Positions 43,316-52,003 of a stretch of DNA of 64,000 bases are shown piece after piece. The first letter of the stretch is position 1, and every line of letters starts with the position of its first letter. The position numbers and the translations under genes were made by a program. The stretch lies in NCBI RefSeq assembly GCF_001563265.1, contig NZ_CP005085.1, positions 186,001-250,000 of the forward strand. Reading direction: 5' to 3'. A model generated the notes under the pieces. That model was not told the origin of the DNA and did no database searches. It saw only the letters and a list, made by a program, of their open reading frames with translations. This DNA comes from Sphingobium sp. TKS. Its GTDB lineage: Bacteria > Pseudomonadota > Alphaproteobacteria > Sphingomonadales > Sphingomonadaceae.

Positions 43316-44583
43316 TTACCAACCTTCCGGTTTCCAGCGACAGCATATCGATATTGACGCGCGGCTATGTGAATGAGCCGTGGGTGCAGAGCGCGCTGGC
43401 GCTGCTGCTGCTTGGCATATTCGCATGGGCTGCCAACTGGATCGCCAAGCGCATCGTGCTACGGCTGCTGCTGCGGCTGCTGAACCACCTGCCCTTTCGC
43501 ATTGAAGCACAGCATATCGGCGCGATCGTCGCGCGTCTGTCGAACATCGTGCCCGCCCTGGCGATCGCGGCCGGCATCGGCGCTGTACCCCATCTGCCCG
43601 AAGGGGCCAGCGCGTTCGTTAGAAGCCTGTGCACGGCCTTCATCATCCTCACGATCGCCATAGCGGTGAGCGGCGGCCTGGCGCTGCTCAATGACCTCTA
43701 CCAGCGCCGCCCGAACGCTGCGAACCGCCCCATCAAGGGCTATGTGCAGCTCGGCAAGCTGCTGGTCTATGGCGCGGCCGCGATCCTGATCATCGCCGCG
43801 CTCATGAACCAGTCGCCGCTGCTGCTCCTGTCAGGGCTTGGCGCGATGGCTGCCGTGTTGATGCTGGTGTTCAAGGACACGATCCTGTCCCTGGTCGCCT
43901 CGGTCCAGATCGGCTCCAATGACATGGTGCGGGTGGGCGACTGGATTGAAATGCCCCAGCTCAGCGCGAACGGCGACGTCATCGATATCGCGCTGCATAC
44001 GGTGAAGATCCAGAATTTCGACAAGACGATCACCACGGTGCCCACGCACCGGCTGATCTCGGAGAGCTTCCGCAACTGGCGCGGCATGTCGGAATCGGGT
44101 GGACGGCGCATCATGCGCTCAGTGATGATCGACCAGAACAGCGTGCGCTTCCTTGACGAGGACGATGTCAAGAAGATGGCCCGCTTCCTCGTTCTGCGCC
44201 CCTATCTCGAGACGAAGAGACAGGAAATCGACCGCTGGAACAGGGAGCATGGCGCCGACGACCTGGTCAATGGCAGACGATTGACGAATGTCGGCACATT
44301 TCGCGCCTATGTGCTGGCCTATCTGCAATCCCGGCGGGATATCGCGCAGGACAAGACCTTGCTCGTACGCCAGCTTGCGCCCAGCGAGAACGGGCTGCCG
44401 CTCGAGATCTATGCCTTCGCCACCAGTACGGTCTGGGCGGAATATGAAGGCATACAGGCTGACATCTTCGATCATCTGATCGCGATACTGCCTGATTTTG
44501 GTCTGCAGCTGTTTCAGCGTCCGACGGGCGCCGATCTCTCCATGCTGGCGGTCCTGCCCGAGCCTTCGACAAAAGCTGCGTAG
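43312..44583 (+). CDS. MscS-family mechanosensitive channel, YbdG type, 423 aa
   Basis: Starts at a GTG overlapping the stop of the ProP-like gene. Membrane helices in the first 190 residues, then the MscS core (LLSGLGAMAAVLMLVFKDTILSLVASVQIGSNDMVRVGDWIEMP) and a beta domain with HTVKIQNFDKTITTVPTHRLISESFRNWRGMSESGGRRI. The long C-terminal part (RRLTNVGTFRAYVLAYLQ, LPLEIYAFATSTVWAEYEGIQADIFDHL) is typical of YbdG/MscM. It would release osmolytes on downshift, complementing the synthesis and uptake genes. Confidence 0.9.
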   Translation: MITNLPVSSDSISILTRGYVNEPWVQSALALLLLGIFAWAANWIAKRIVLRLLLRLLNHLPFRIEAQHIGAIVARLSNIVPALAIAAGIGAVPHLPEGASAFVRSLCTAFIILTIAIAVSGGLALLNDLYQRRPNAANRPIKGYVQLGKLLVYGAAAILIIAALMNQSPLLLLSGLGAMAAVLMLVFKDTILSLVASVQIGSNDMVRVGDWIEMPQLSANGDVIDIALHTVKIQNFDKTITTVPTHRLISESFRNWRGMSESGGRRIMRSVMIDQNSVRFLDEDDVKKMARFLVLRPYLETKRQEIDRWNREHGADDLVNGRRLTNVGTFRAYVLAYLQSRRDIAQDKTLLVRQLAPSENGLPLEIYAFATSTVWAEYEGIQADIFDHLIAILPDFGLQLFQRPTGADLSMLAVLPEPSTKAA

Positions 44584-44605
44584 CGCAGGCTTCCTGCAGG
44601 AGCGG

Positions 44606-44620
44606 ACCGGGCAACCCGGT
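44606..44620 (+). terminator. weak hairpin after the ectoine operon
   Basis: ACCGGG-CAA-CCCGGT, 6-bp stem with 3-base loop, followed by TTGC, 23 bases after the mscS-type stop. A poor U-tract makes it an uncertain terminator. Confidence 0.35.
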
Positions 44621-44821
44621 TTGCAAGATGCAGGCGTTGGCGACAGGATTTGAGAGGCGGTTCATCTGTCCACGCGCGCCGCCCAAGACGAACGCCGGCC
44701 CGTGCAAGGTCGAGCCCCTGTCCTCGCGTCAGAAAGCAAAGGGTGGTTGTGACCGCCTGACTGGTCACAGTTTCGGCGCGCCTCGAGCATGCAGACCCGA
44801 GGGCGCGCCGGACAACCGGCC

Positions 44822-45577
44822 TCAGCCGGCCTTGGCTGCCTGTGCAAGAACCTGGGCGGAAGGCTTGTTGGCCGCGTCGACCGATCCATCGGCGAGCATC
44901 GCCTTCGACATCGTCGCGGCTTCGTCCTTGAGCGCCTGATCCTCACTGGTCTGGCTCGCGCCGATGAGCGCTGCGAGCAGAAGATTGCGGTTGACAGGAT
45001 TGGACTGTTCAGCGGCGGTCTTGCGGGCGAGCGGGATCGCTTCGGCATAAAGCGGCGCCGCGCCTGCCTTGTCCTGCTTGCCGAGCCTGAAATTCCCCAG
45101 CTGGATGAGGATGCCGGTCAGCACGCCCCTGCTCTGCGCATCGGCAGGCCTGGCGGCGACGACCTTGCGCCAATGGGGCAGGCTTTCTTCATAGAGGGGA
45201 GCGACAGCGTCCAGTTTCTGCAAGGCCGCGTTCGCAGCAGCCGCAGCGTAGAGCGCGTTGGCGAGGAAGTTCACATTGTCGATCTTCTCGGGCTGGGTTT
45301 TGACTGCGTCGCGGATTGCCGGAAGCGCCGCTTCATATTTGGCAAGAGCCGTCGCATTGTCGCCCTTTTGCTGCGCCTGCTGGCCAGCGGTGAAATCGGT
45401 CACGGCCTTGTTGAAGGCAACGATCTGTTCCTGGCTGAGGGTAGCGGCGGCAGCGGCGGTGGGCGCCGGCGCCGCAGTTGCCGCCGGCGCTTGAGGAACC
45501 GCGGGCGCTGCGGCTTCCTGCGCGGCGGCGGGCAGGGCAGTGGACAGGAAGAGGGTCGTCAGTACAGTTTTATACAT
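44822..45577 (-). CDS. periplasmic TPR-like protein, 251 aa
   Basis: Signal peptide MYKTVLTTLFLSTALPAAAQ, then an Ala/Pro-rich linker (about 20-45) and a helical region of tetratricopeptide-type repeats (AVTDFTAGQQAQQKGDNATALAKYEAALPAI; AAAANAALQKLDAVAPLYEESLPHW; IQLGNFRLGKQDKAGAAPLYAEAIPLARK). Likely a periplasmic scaffold; function unknown. The MYKTV start is chosen for the signal peptide, with AGAAAAA upstream. Converges with the ectoine operon. Confidence 0.8.
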   Translation of the reverse strand: MYKTVLTTLFLSTALPAAAQEAAAPAVPQAPAATAAPAPTAAAAATLSQEQIVAFNKAVTDFTAGQQAQQKGDNATALAKYEAALPAIRDAVKTQPEKIDNVNFLANALYAAAAANAALQKLDAVAPLYEESLPHWRKVVAARPADAQSRGVLTGILIQLGNFRLGKQDKAGAAPLYAEAIPLARKTAAEQSNPVNRNLLLAALIGASQTSEDQALKDEAATMSKAMLADGSVDAANKPSAQVLAQAAKAG

Positions 45578-45652
45578 CGATTTTTCTCCGCTTTGATGGC
45601 TCTCAGGGAGGTTGAACTCCGACAAGCAGCCACGGTTGCCTTGAGGGAATGC

Positions 45653-46107
45653 CTAGGTCGCCAATAGGTCTATTGGTTCAGAAGGCGGGAATATGGCGTC
45701 GATGATCTTCAAGGCGAGGACATCGAGCCGGTAGGGCTTGGCAAGGATGGGACCAAAGTGCGCAGGTCCGCCGGGGGCTCCTGCCCGTTCAGGCCGGCCG
45801 AGGTCACCAATATCCTGATCTCGGGCCAGCGCCGGCTCACCTCACGAACCAGGTCGAAGCCGTCCTGCGCGCCGGGCATGTTCACATCGGTGAAGACGAG
45901 GTCGATCCGGCCGTCAAGCTGGTGGAGAACGCCAAGCGCCTCCTCGACATCCTGCGCGGCGAAAACGGTGAACTCCTGGTCGACCAGAAACTCGCACACA
46001 TTCATGCTGACCAGGGCTTCATCTTCCACCACAAGAATGATGACCGGTCTGGGAAATCGGGGTCTGCCAGTCGGCGCTGCGGTCGTGAACTGCTCCTTGT
46101 GCTTCAT
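45653..46107 (-). pseudogene. CheY-like receiver protein with a frameshift near its C-terminus
   Basis: Stand-alone receiver: VVEDEALVSMNVCEFL with the acidic pair, IDLVFTDVNMPGAQDGFDLV with phospho-Asp, ILVTSAGLNG. The reading frame then goes ...DLRTLVPSLPSPTG and stops at 45709. With one extra base near 45753-45758 the minus strand reads ...GPILAKPYRLDVLALKIIDAIF, which restores the invariant Lys-Pro and the last helix and stops at 45653. A one-base loss (or sequencing error) in a T run explains it. If real, the protein lacks the conserved Lys. Confidence 0.75.
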
Positions 46108-46386
46108 GCCGCCCTTATGTCTTGGTAAAAGGGAAGGGCGATTATCATGTCCCTGGCGCAGGTGCGCCGCGGGGAGGATATGAGCCGCAAAGATATTTCG
46201 CCGTACAGCATCCAAATCATCTCATGGACTGTCAGTCCGGCCGCGAGCCGGACGCCTCTCTCTTGCCTTTTAGACAGACACGGCGCCGTGGCGTTATTAT
46301 AGCTTTTATATACATGGACCGCCCCGGGCCTGCTGGCTAAGACGGGAAATGCCTCTTTTCTTCAGCCGGCGGGCGATCTTGCGTCC

Positions 46387-47895
46387 ATGATCGACAGGAA
46401 GCATCAAAGGACGTTTTCGCAACCGCGCGCAGGGGCGCTCTCATGGCGTGCCGCGCTCCTGGCCGGGGCTGTCGTCCTGCCGTCCTGGTTCATCGCCATC
46501 TATGCCCAGCCCGGGCTGGGACGCGTGGCCGCCGCCCTGCTTTTCGTCCTGGGCGTGGTGATCTGCGGCGCGCTCGGCGGCCTGGGCGCGGCACTTGCCG
46601 CGGCAACAGCCGCCTTCCTCCTCTATAATTTCTATCTGGTCGAGCCGGTTCTGAGCTTCGAGATTTCCACTGGCCGGGACGTCATTCCCCTGCTCCTGTT
46701 CAGCCTGTGCGCTGTCGTGGCCGGGGTCCTCGCCGCAAGGCTGAAGGATCGCGCGAGGGCCGCCGACGACAGCTACCGCCAGCTGAGCAGCCTGCTCGAG
46801 ATCAGCCGGTCCCTCCAGTCCGCCGTCCGCGTCCCCGATATCGCCAGCGCGCTCGACGATCATCTGTCAGGTTCGTTCGATACGCTGGCAACGCTCTTCC
46901 TCGTGAGAGACGACACATTCGATGCCGCCGTAAACGGCCCAAGCGATGACATCGGCCTCCAGCTTGTGCGGAAAGCGGCAGATAGCGAGGACAGCCCCCG
47001 GGAGGAGGGTCCCTATACCGTCTATCGCCTCGACAGCGCCGCGGGATTTGAAGGGGCCATTCTGTTCGGCCACGGCCTGTCCCGGCCACCCGACAAGGCC
47101 TTCATGTCGGCGCTCGCCAATCTCATCGCCCTGGCGGTCGAGCGCGCCGCGCTTTCAGAGAGCAATGCCGAGCGGCGCGCCCAGGCCAGGACAGAGGAAC
47201 TCAAGACGGCCCTGATCTCGTCGGTAAGCCACGATTTTCGGACGCCCCTCACCGCGATCAGCGCTTCTGCCTCAAGCCTCATCGAGTTTCGCGACAGGCT
47301 CGATCCGGCAGCGGCTGAGCGGCTGCTGCGCGGCATCGTCAGTGAATGCGATCGCCTCAATCGCTACACCTCCAATCTGCTGGAGATGAGCCGGCTCGAG
47401 GCGGGACAATCGCTTGCCCGCAGGCAGACGCTGGGCGTGGCCGACACGATGAGCGCGATCGTCCAGAGGGTCCGTCCCCGGGCGAGCCATCGCCGGATCG
47501 TGCGCCGGATGAGCGACGAGGATCTGCTGGTCAATGTGGATGCCGCGCTGTTCGATCTCGTACTGGTCAATGTGCTCGACAATGCGATCATCTACAGCGA
47601 CGATGGAACCAGCATCCACCTCGATGTAGGCCGCGACGGCGATTTTTGCGTCATCTGCGTCTCCGACGAAGGACAGGGCATCCCGCCTGACGATCTGGAA
47701 AGGGTCTTCACCCGCTTCTACCGGGTTGCCCGCCCCCGCCCGTCGCCACGCGGAAGCGGACTTGGCCTCGCCATCGCCAAGGGCTTCACAGAAGCGGCTG
47801 GCGGCCGGATCGGGGCTGCCTCTCCGGGGCCAGGCGGGCGCGGCACCGTCATCACCATCATGCTACCCCTGGCCACGGAAAGCTCGCCCGCATGA
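46387..47895 (+). CDS. KdpD-like sensor histidine kinase lacking the KdpD N-terminal domain, 502 aa
   Basis: Four membrane helices of DUF4118 type (about 20-115, LLAGAVVLPSWFIAIYAQPGLG ... LYNFYLVEPVLSF), a GAF-like region (about 150-265), HisKA with SVSHDFRTPLTAISASASSLI (phospho-His about 282) and a HATPase with NVLDNAIIYS, SDEGQGIPPDDLERVFTRFYR and GSGLGLAIAKGF. This is the C-terminal half of KdpD; the N-terminal KdpD and Usp domains that sense K+ and bind nucleotides are absent. It overlaps the KdpE-like gene by 4 bases. No kdpFABC is in the window, so another target (otsA) is likely. Confidence 0.88.
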   Translation: MIDRKHQRTFSQPRAGALSWRAALLAGAVVLPSWFIAIYAQPGLGRVAAALLFVLGVVICGALGGLGAALAAATAAFLLYNFYLVEPVLSFEISTGRDVIPLLLFSLCAVVAGVLAARLKDRARAADDSYRQLSSLLEISRSLQSAVRVPDIASALDDHLSGSFDTLATLFLVRDDTFDAAVNGPSDDIGLQLVRKAADSEDSPREEGPYTVYRLDSAAGFEGAILFGHGLSRPPDKAFMSALANLIALAVERAALSESNAERRAQARTEELKTALISSVSHDFRTPLTAISASASSLIEFRDRLDPAAAERLLRGIVSECDRLNRYTSNLLEMSRLEAGQSLARRQTLGVADTMSAIVQRVRPRASHRRIVRRMSDEDLLVNVDAALFDLVLVNVLDNAIIYSDDGTSIHLDVGRDGDFCVICVSDEGQGIPPDDLERVFTRFYRVARPRPSPRGSGLGLAIAKGFTEAAGGRIGAASPGPGGRGTVITIMLPLATESSPA

Positions 47896-48578
47896 CTGCC
47901 TTGCACATCCTTGTCGTTGATGACGAGCCTTCCCTGGTCGACGTACTTCAGCCCGTTCTCGAGACAGCTGGCTATCGCATCACGGTGGCACAGGACGGAC
48001 GCAGCGCCCAGGCAGCCATAGAGGCGATCGAATTCGACCTCATATTGCTGGATCTGGGCTTACCCGACATCGACGGCAAATCGCTGCTGCAGCGCGTCCG
48101 GCTCGACCAGGACGTGCCCGTCATCGTCATTTCCGCGCGGCATCAGGAGGCAGAGAAGATCGCCGCGCTCGATGAGGGCGCGGACGATTATGTCAACAAG
48201 CCCTTCGAGATCGGAGAGCTGATGGCGCGGATGCGCGCGGCGATCCGGCGTCATTCTCTTTCCCGGGCGGAGGCATCAACCTACCGCGCGGGTGGACTGG
48301 CGATCGATTTTCCAACCCGCCGCGTGACGCTTTCAGGAGAAACCGTCAAACTCTCGCCAAAGGAATATGATCTCCTCCAGACATTGGCGCGCAGGGCTGG
48401 ACAGGTTGTGACGCACAAGCGATTGCTCGCCGCGGGCTGGGGCGCGGAGGCCACCGACACCCAATATCTGCGTGTCTATATCGGCCTTTTGCGCCAGAAG
48501 ATCGAGCAGGACCCTTCAGATCCCTGCCTTCTCCTCACCGAACCGGGCGTTGGCTATCGCCTGATCGGGACCGGTTGA
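47892..48578 (+). CDS. KdpE-like OmpR-family response regulator, 228 aa
   Basis: Receiver with VVDDEPSLVDVL, phospho-Asp D54 in FDLILLDLGLPDIDG and the Lys in YVNKPFEIGEL, then a winged helix (VKLSPKEYDLLQTLARRAGQVVTHKRLLAAGWG ... YLRVYIGLLRQKIEQDPSDP ... EPGVGYRLIG) with the KdpE-type ending. It overlaps the kinase gene upstream and otsA downstream by 4 bases each, so kinase, regulator and trehalose synthase are translationally coupled. Confidence 0.92.
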   Translation: MTALHILVVDDEPSLVDVLQPVLETAGYRITVAQDGRSAQAAIEAIEFDLILLDLGLPDIDGKSLLQRVRLDQDVPVIVISARHQEAEKIAALDEGADDYVNKPFEIGELMARMRAAIRRHSLSRAEASTYRAGGLAIDFPTRRVTLSGETVKLSPKEYDLLQTLARRAGQVVTHKRLLAAGWGAEATDTQYLRVYIGLLRQKIEQDPSDPCLLLTEPGVGYRLIGTG

Positions 48579-49981
48579 CGTTGGGACGCCTCCTCATCGT
48601 TTCCAACCGGGTCCAGGCCGCAAGGCTCGAGGATGGCAGCGGCAACCAGGGCGGGCTTTCGGTCGCCCTTTCAGCAGCGCTGCGGGAATCCGGAGGCATC
48701 TGGTTCGGCTGGTCGGGCGATATCGCCGAGCATTTCTCCGGCGGCATGCATTTCGAGAAGGAGAACGGGATAACGACGGTCACCGTCGATCTCGAGGCAA
48801 GGGACGTGGAGGAATATTATAGCGGTTATGCCAACTGCACGCTGTGGCCCTTGTTCCACTATCGCCTCGACCTTGCCCGCTATGACCGGATGTTCGCCAA
48901 TGGCTATGAGCGGGTGAACGAGCGGTTCGCCCAAACACTGGTCCCCCTGATCGAAGAGGGCGATCTCGTCTGGGTGAATGATTATCACCTCATCCCTCTG
49001 GGGGATCAGATACGCAGGCTAGGACGGTCCAACCGTCTGGGTTTTTTTCTGCATATTCCCTGGCCACCCATGCGCCTTCTCCTCTCCCTGCCCAGCCACC
49101 GTCAGCTCGTCGAGCTCCTGCTGGCCTATGACGTCGTGGGCTTCCAGGCCGAGGACTGGCTCGAATCCTTTCATGACTATCTGCGCGTACAGTTGGGTCT
49201 GGAAAAGGATGAAAAGAACCAGATTGCGTGGAATGGACGAACGATCCAGCTGGTCGTCTGCCCTGTTGGACTGGATAGTGAGGACTTCAAAACCATAGTC
49301 CGAAGCGGAGCCGCGAAGGCGGCTTATCATTCCATGGTCCAGAGCCGCGCCGATCGATCCATGATCATTGGCGTCGACAGGCTTGATCATTCCAAGGGAG
49401 TTAAGGAGCGCTTCTGTGCATTTGAACGGCTGCTAGCGACATATCCAAGATTGCACGAGCAGCTGTTTCTGTTGCAGATTTCTCCCATCGCGCGCGATGA
49501 TCTTGGCCATTACCGCGAAATCCGATCCGAGCTGGAAGCGCTCTCAGGCCGTATCAACGGCGCCTATGCCAGCCCCCATTGGGTGCCGATACGCTATGTC
49601 AACCAGAGCTACGACCGCGCCACGCTCGCGGGCATGTACCGTGCGGCTCGGGTGGGACTGGTGACGCCGCTGCGCGATGGCATGAACATTGTTGCCAAGG
49701 AATATGTCGCCGCGCAGGATCCCGACAATCCTGGCGTTCTGGTCCTTTCGCGCTTTGCCGGAGCCGCTGCCCAACTCGATGAAGCGCTGCTCGTCAACCC
49801 CTATAGCAGCGAAGAGGTATCCGAGGCGTGCCTCCAGGCGCTCTCGATGTCGAAATCTGAACGCCTGCGACGCTGGCGGCTACTGAATGACGTCATCGAG
49901 GCCCAGGATACTAGCTGGTGGTGGAGGACCTTCATCGGCTTCCTGGACGACGCGCCGGAAAGCCCCCTTGTCAGATCGTGA
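48575..49981 (+). CDS. otsA: alpha,alpha-trehalose-6-phosphate synthase
   Basis: GT20 glycosyltransferase joining UDP-glucose and glucose-6-phosphate. Motifs in order: NQGGLSVALSAALRESGGIWFGWSG, VNDYHLIPLGDQIR, FLHIPWPPMRLL, GVDRLDHSKGVKERF (sugar-nucleotide site) and LVTPLRDGMNIVAKEYVAAQ. 468 residues, normal length. The start is a TTG overlapping the KdpE-like stop. No otsB phosphatase is present in the window, so the phosphate must be removed by an enzyme coded elsewhere. Its 3' end overlaps the next convergent gene by 11 bases. Confidence 0.94.
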   Translation: MTLGRLLIVSNRVQAARLEDGSGNQGGLSVALSAALRESGGIWFGWSGDIAEHFSGGMHFEKENGITTVTVDLEARDVEEYYSGYANCTLWPLFHYRLDLARYDRMFANGYERVNERFAQTLVPLIEEGDLVWVNDYHLIPLGDQIRRLGRSNRLGFFLHIPWPPMRLLLSLPSHRQLVELLLAYDVVGFQAEDWLESFHDYLRVQLGLEKDEKNQIAWNGRTIQLVVCPVGLDSEDFKTIVRSGAAKAAYHSMVQSRADRSMIIGVDRLDHSKGVKERFCAFERLLATYPRLHEQLFLLQISPIARDDLGHYREIRSELEALSGRINGAYASPHWVPIRYVNQSYDRATLAGMYRAARVGLVTPLRDGMNIVAKEYVAAQDPDNPGVLVLSRFAGAAAQLDEALLVNPYSSEEVSEACLQALSMSKSERLRRWRLLNDVIEAQDTSWWWRTFIGFLDDAPESPLVRS

Positions 49982-50366
49982 CCGGGGATCGCAAAGGGAT
50001 GGCTTCGCCTGCCTGGCCGGCCTGCGCGGCGACTTCATCATCAAAGTGGCTCGCCCTTAGCACATCTTCAAGAAAGGGATTGTCCGGCAGCCGCTGCCGC
50101 GCCAGGCTGATCGCCTTGCCCACGAGCGTGGCGTAAAGCTGCTGCCGCACCTCGACATCACCGGTTTGGCAGTCCAGCTCGGCAAAACCCTGCGAAAGCC
50201 GCTGTTCAACCAATGACTGGACCCCGCGCACGGCCTGTGAGCCGCACCAATCCTCCAGGGAGCCGGCGCCGCCTTTCGACACAGTAAAATCGAGATGATC
50301 CTTCGTGTGATCGTTCAACACTCTGCGTCCATCAAATTTCTCCTTCGCAGGAGGCGACCATAGCAC
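49971..50366 (-). CDS. hypothetical protein, 131 aa
   Basis: Soluble, acidic protein without recognised domain. Notable parts are DFTVSKGGAGSLEDWCGSQAVRG, LVEQRLSQGFAELDCQTGDVEVRQQLYATL and ISLARQRLPDNPFLEDVLRASHFDDEV, which look like a genuine helical fold. Convergent with and overlapping otsA by 11 bases. Start at MLWSPPAKEK; an inner start cannot be excluded. Confidence 0.55.
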   Translation of the reverse strand: MLWSPPAKEKFDGRRVLNDHTKDHLDFTVSKGGAGSLEDWCGSQAVRGVQSLVEQRLSQGFAELDCQTGDVEVRQQLYATLVGKAISLARQRLPDNPFLEDVLRASHFDDEVAAQAGQAGEAIPLRSPVTI

Positions 50367-50640
50367 GGGACCGGGGAAAGTGTTTTTATAGGATTTTTAT
50401 CGGCCTGATGCTTCACCCAAACAAGGGCATCGGAAATATCGCAGGTGTCGCTGACACCAGGAGCATGCCCCGGCATGCGGCGGCGTGACCCGGTCGATCA
50501 GCCTCTTTGGCGCATCGTGATCTTGCACTTCCCGGACGCTGCTGCGATAGCGGCTGTGGGTGCACGCTTGTGAGCTGGCGGGCAGGTTCACAATGTGTTG
50601 GTCGGGCCGCCAGCACGGCAGAATCCTGTCCGGAGATCGG

Positions 50641-51834
50641 ATGCCCGAACATCATCACAGACCCCCTAGCGCGCTGCGCCTGTTCCTGACCAACCAGTCG
50701 ACGGGAGGCCTTGTCCTTATCGGAACGGCCGCCGTGGCGCTGCTGATCGCCAATTCTGCTCTCGGCCCCGCCTATGAGGCACTGCTGAGCACCTATCTCG
50801 GGCCGATGTCGGTCATCCACTGGATCAATGACGGGCTCATGGCCCTCTTCTTCCTGCTGGTCGGGCTCGAGATCAAGCGGGAGATGGTCGACGGCCAGCT
50901 TTCCACATGGTCGCGCCGCATATTGCCCGGGGTTGCGGCCCTTGGAGGCATGGCCGTGCCGGCCCTGCTTTATCTCGCCTTCAATTCAGGGCCGACCGCG
51001 CGCGGATGGGCGATCCCCGCCGCAACCGACATCGCTTTCGCGCTTGGCGTCATCTCTCTGCTGGGAACACGGGTTCCCGCCTCGCTGCGTGTGTTCCTGG
51101 CAGCGCTCGCCATCATCGACGATCTGGGCGCAGTGATCATCATAGCCCTGTTCTATACGGCAAAGCTCTCGATCATCGATCTGGCGGGAGCGGCTGGCGT
51201 GGTTGCGCTGCTATTCGCCCTCAACCGCCGCGGGGTGCGCCGTCTTGCGCCCTATCTGCTTCTGGGAGCGTTGCTGTGGCTGCTCGTCTATCGCTCAGGC
51301 ATTCACGCGACGCTCGCGGGCGTTCTTCTGGCGCTGGCGATCCCGATGGATGGAAGACCCGGACAATCCGATGATGAAAGCGTCAGCCCCCTCCATCGGC
51401 TGGAACATGCCCTGCATATCCCCGTGGGCTTTCTCATCGTCCCGCTATTTGCGCTCGCAAACGCGGGCGTTCCCTTCCTCGATCTGTCTTTGGATGCGCT
51501 GACAGCGCCAGTCACCCTGGGGGTCGCGGCCGGTTTGCTGCTGGGAAAGCCACTGGGTGTGTTCGGCTTGTCGATGCTGGCTGTCCGCCTGGGACTGGCC
51601 GATGCTCCGGCCCATGCCAGCCCCTGGCAGATGTTCGGCGTGGCGCTTGTGTGCGGCATCGGATTCACGATGAGCCTGTTCATCGGCCTGCTTGCTTTCC
51701 CGGCAGCTCCTATCCTGATCTCGGAAGCGAAGATCGGCATTCTGGCGGGCTCGCTGCTCTCGGGACTCCTTGGATATGCCGTGCTGCGGCTCGCGCACAG
51801 CGAAAGAATGGAACAGGCGCGGCAAGGCGCCTGA
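50641..51834 (+). CDS. nhaA: Na+/H+ antiporter NhaA
   Basis: 397 residues and about twelve membrane helices. The NhaA essentials are present: [42 protein letters not shown] (with the unwound helix IV and its Asp) and [20 protein letters not shown] (the Asp-Asp pair that binds sodium). [11 protein letters not shown] and [16 protein letters not shown] complete the family pattern. ATG at MPEHHHRPP follows GGAG. Exports sodium under salt and alkaline stress, which fits the neighbouring osmolyte genes. Confidence 0.93.
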   Translation: MPEHHHRPPSALRLFLTNQSTGGLVLIGTAAVALLIANSALGPAYEALLSTYLGPMSVIHWINDGLMALFFLLVGLEIKREMVDGQLSTWSRRILPGVAALGGMAVPALLYLAFNSGPTARGWAIPAATDIAFALGVISLLGTRVPASLRVFLAALAIIDDLGAVIIIALFYTAKLSIIDLAGAAGVVALLFALNRRGVRRLAPYLLLGALLWLLVYRSGIHATLAGVLLALAIPMDGRPGQSDDESVSPLHRLEHALHIPVGFLIVPLFALANAGVPFLDLSLDALTAPVTLGVAAGLLLGKPLGVFGLSMLAVRLGLADAPAHASPWQMFGVALVCGIGFTMSLFIGLLAFPAAPILISEAKIGILAGSLLSGLLGYAVLRLAHSERMEQARQGA

Positions 51835-52003
51835 GCCTTGCCTGATGGCAGGCCGAGGACGATTGGCAAAACGACGCGGGAACGCTGTTGAGCCGGATTC
51901 CCACCGCATTTTCGGACATCCCGGACGCCACCAGCCTGCACGATACAGGCAGCGCCATTGCCGATAGGGAAGGCCTGCCTAGAAATCGCGCGCTCGCCCG
52001 GAG

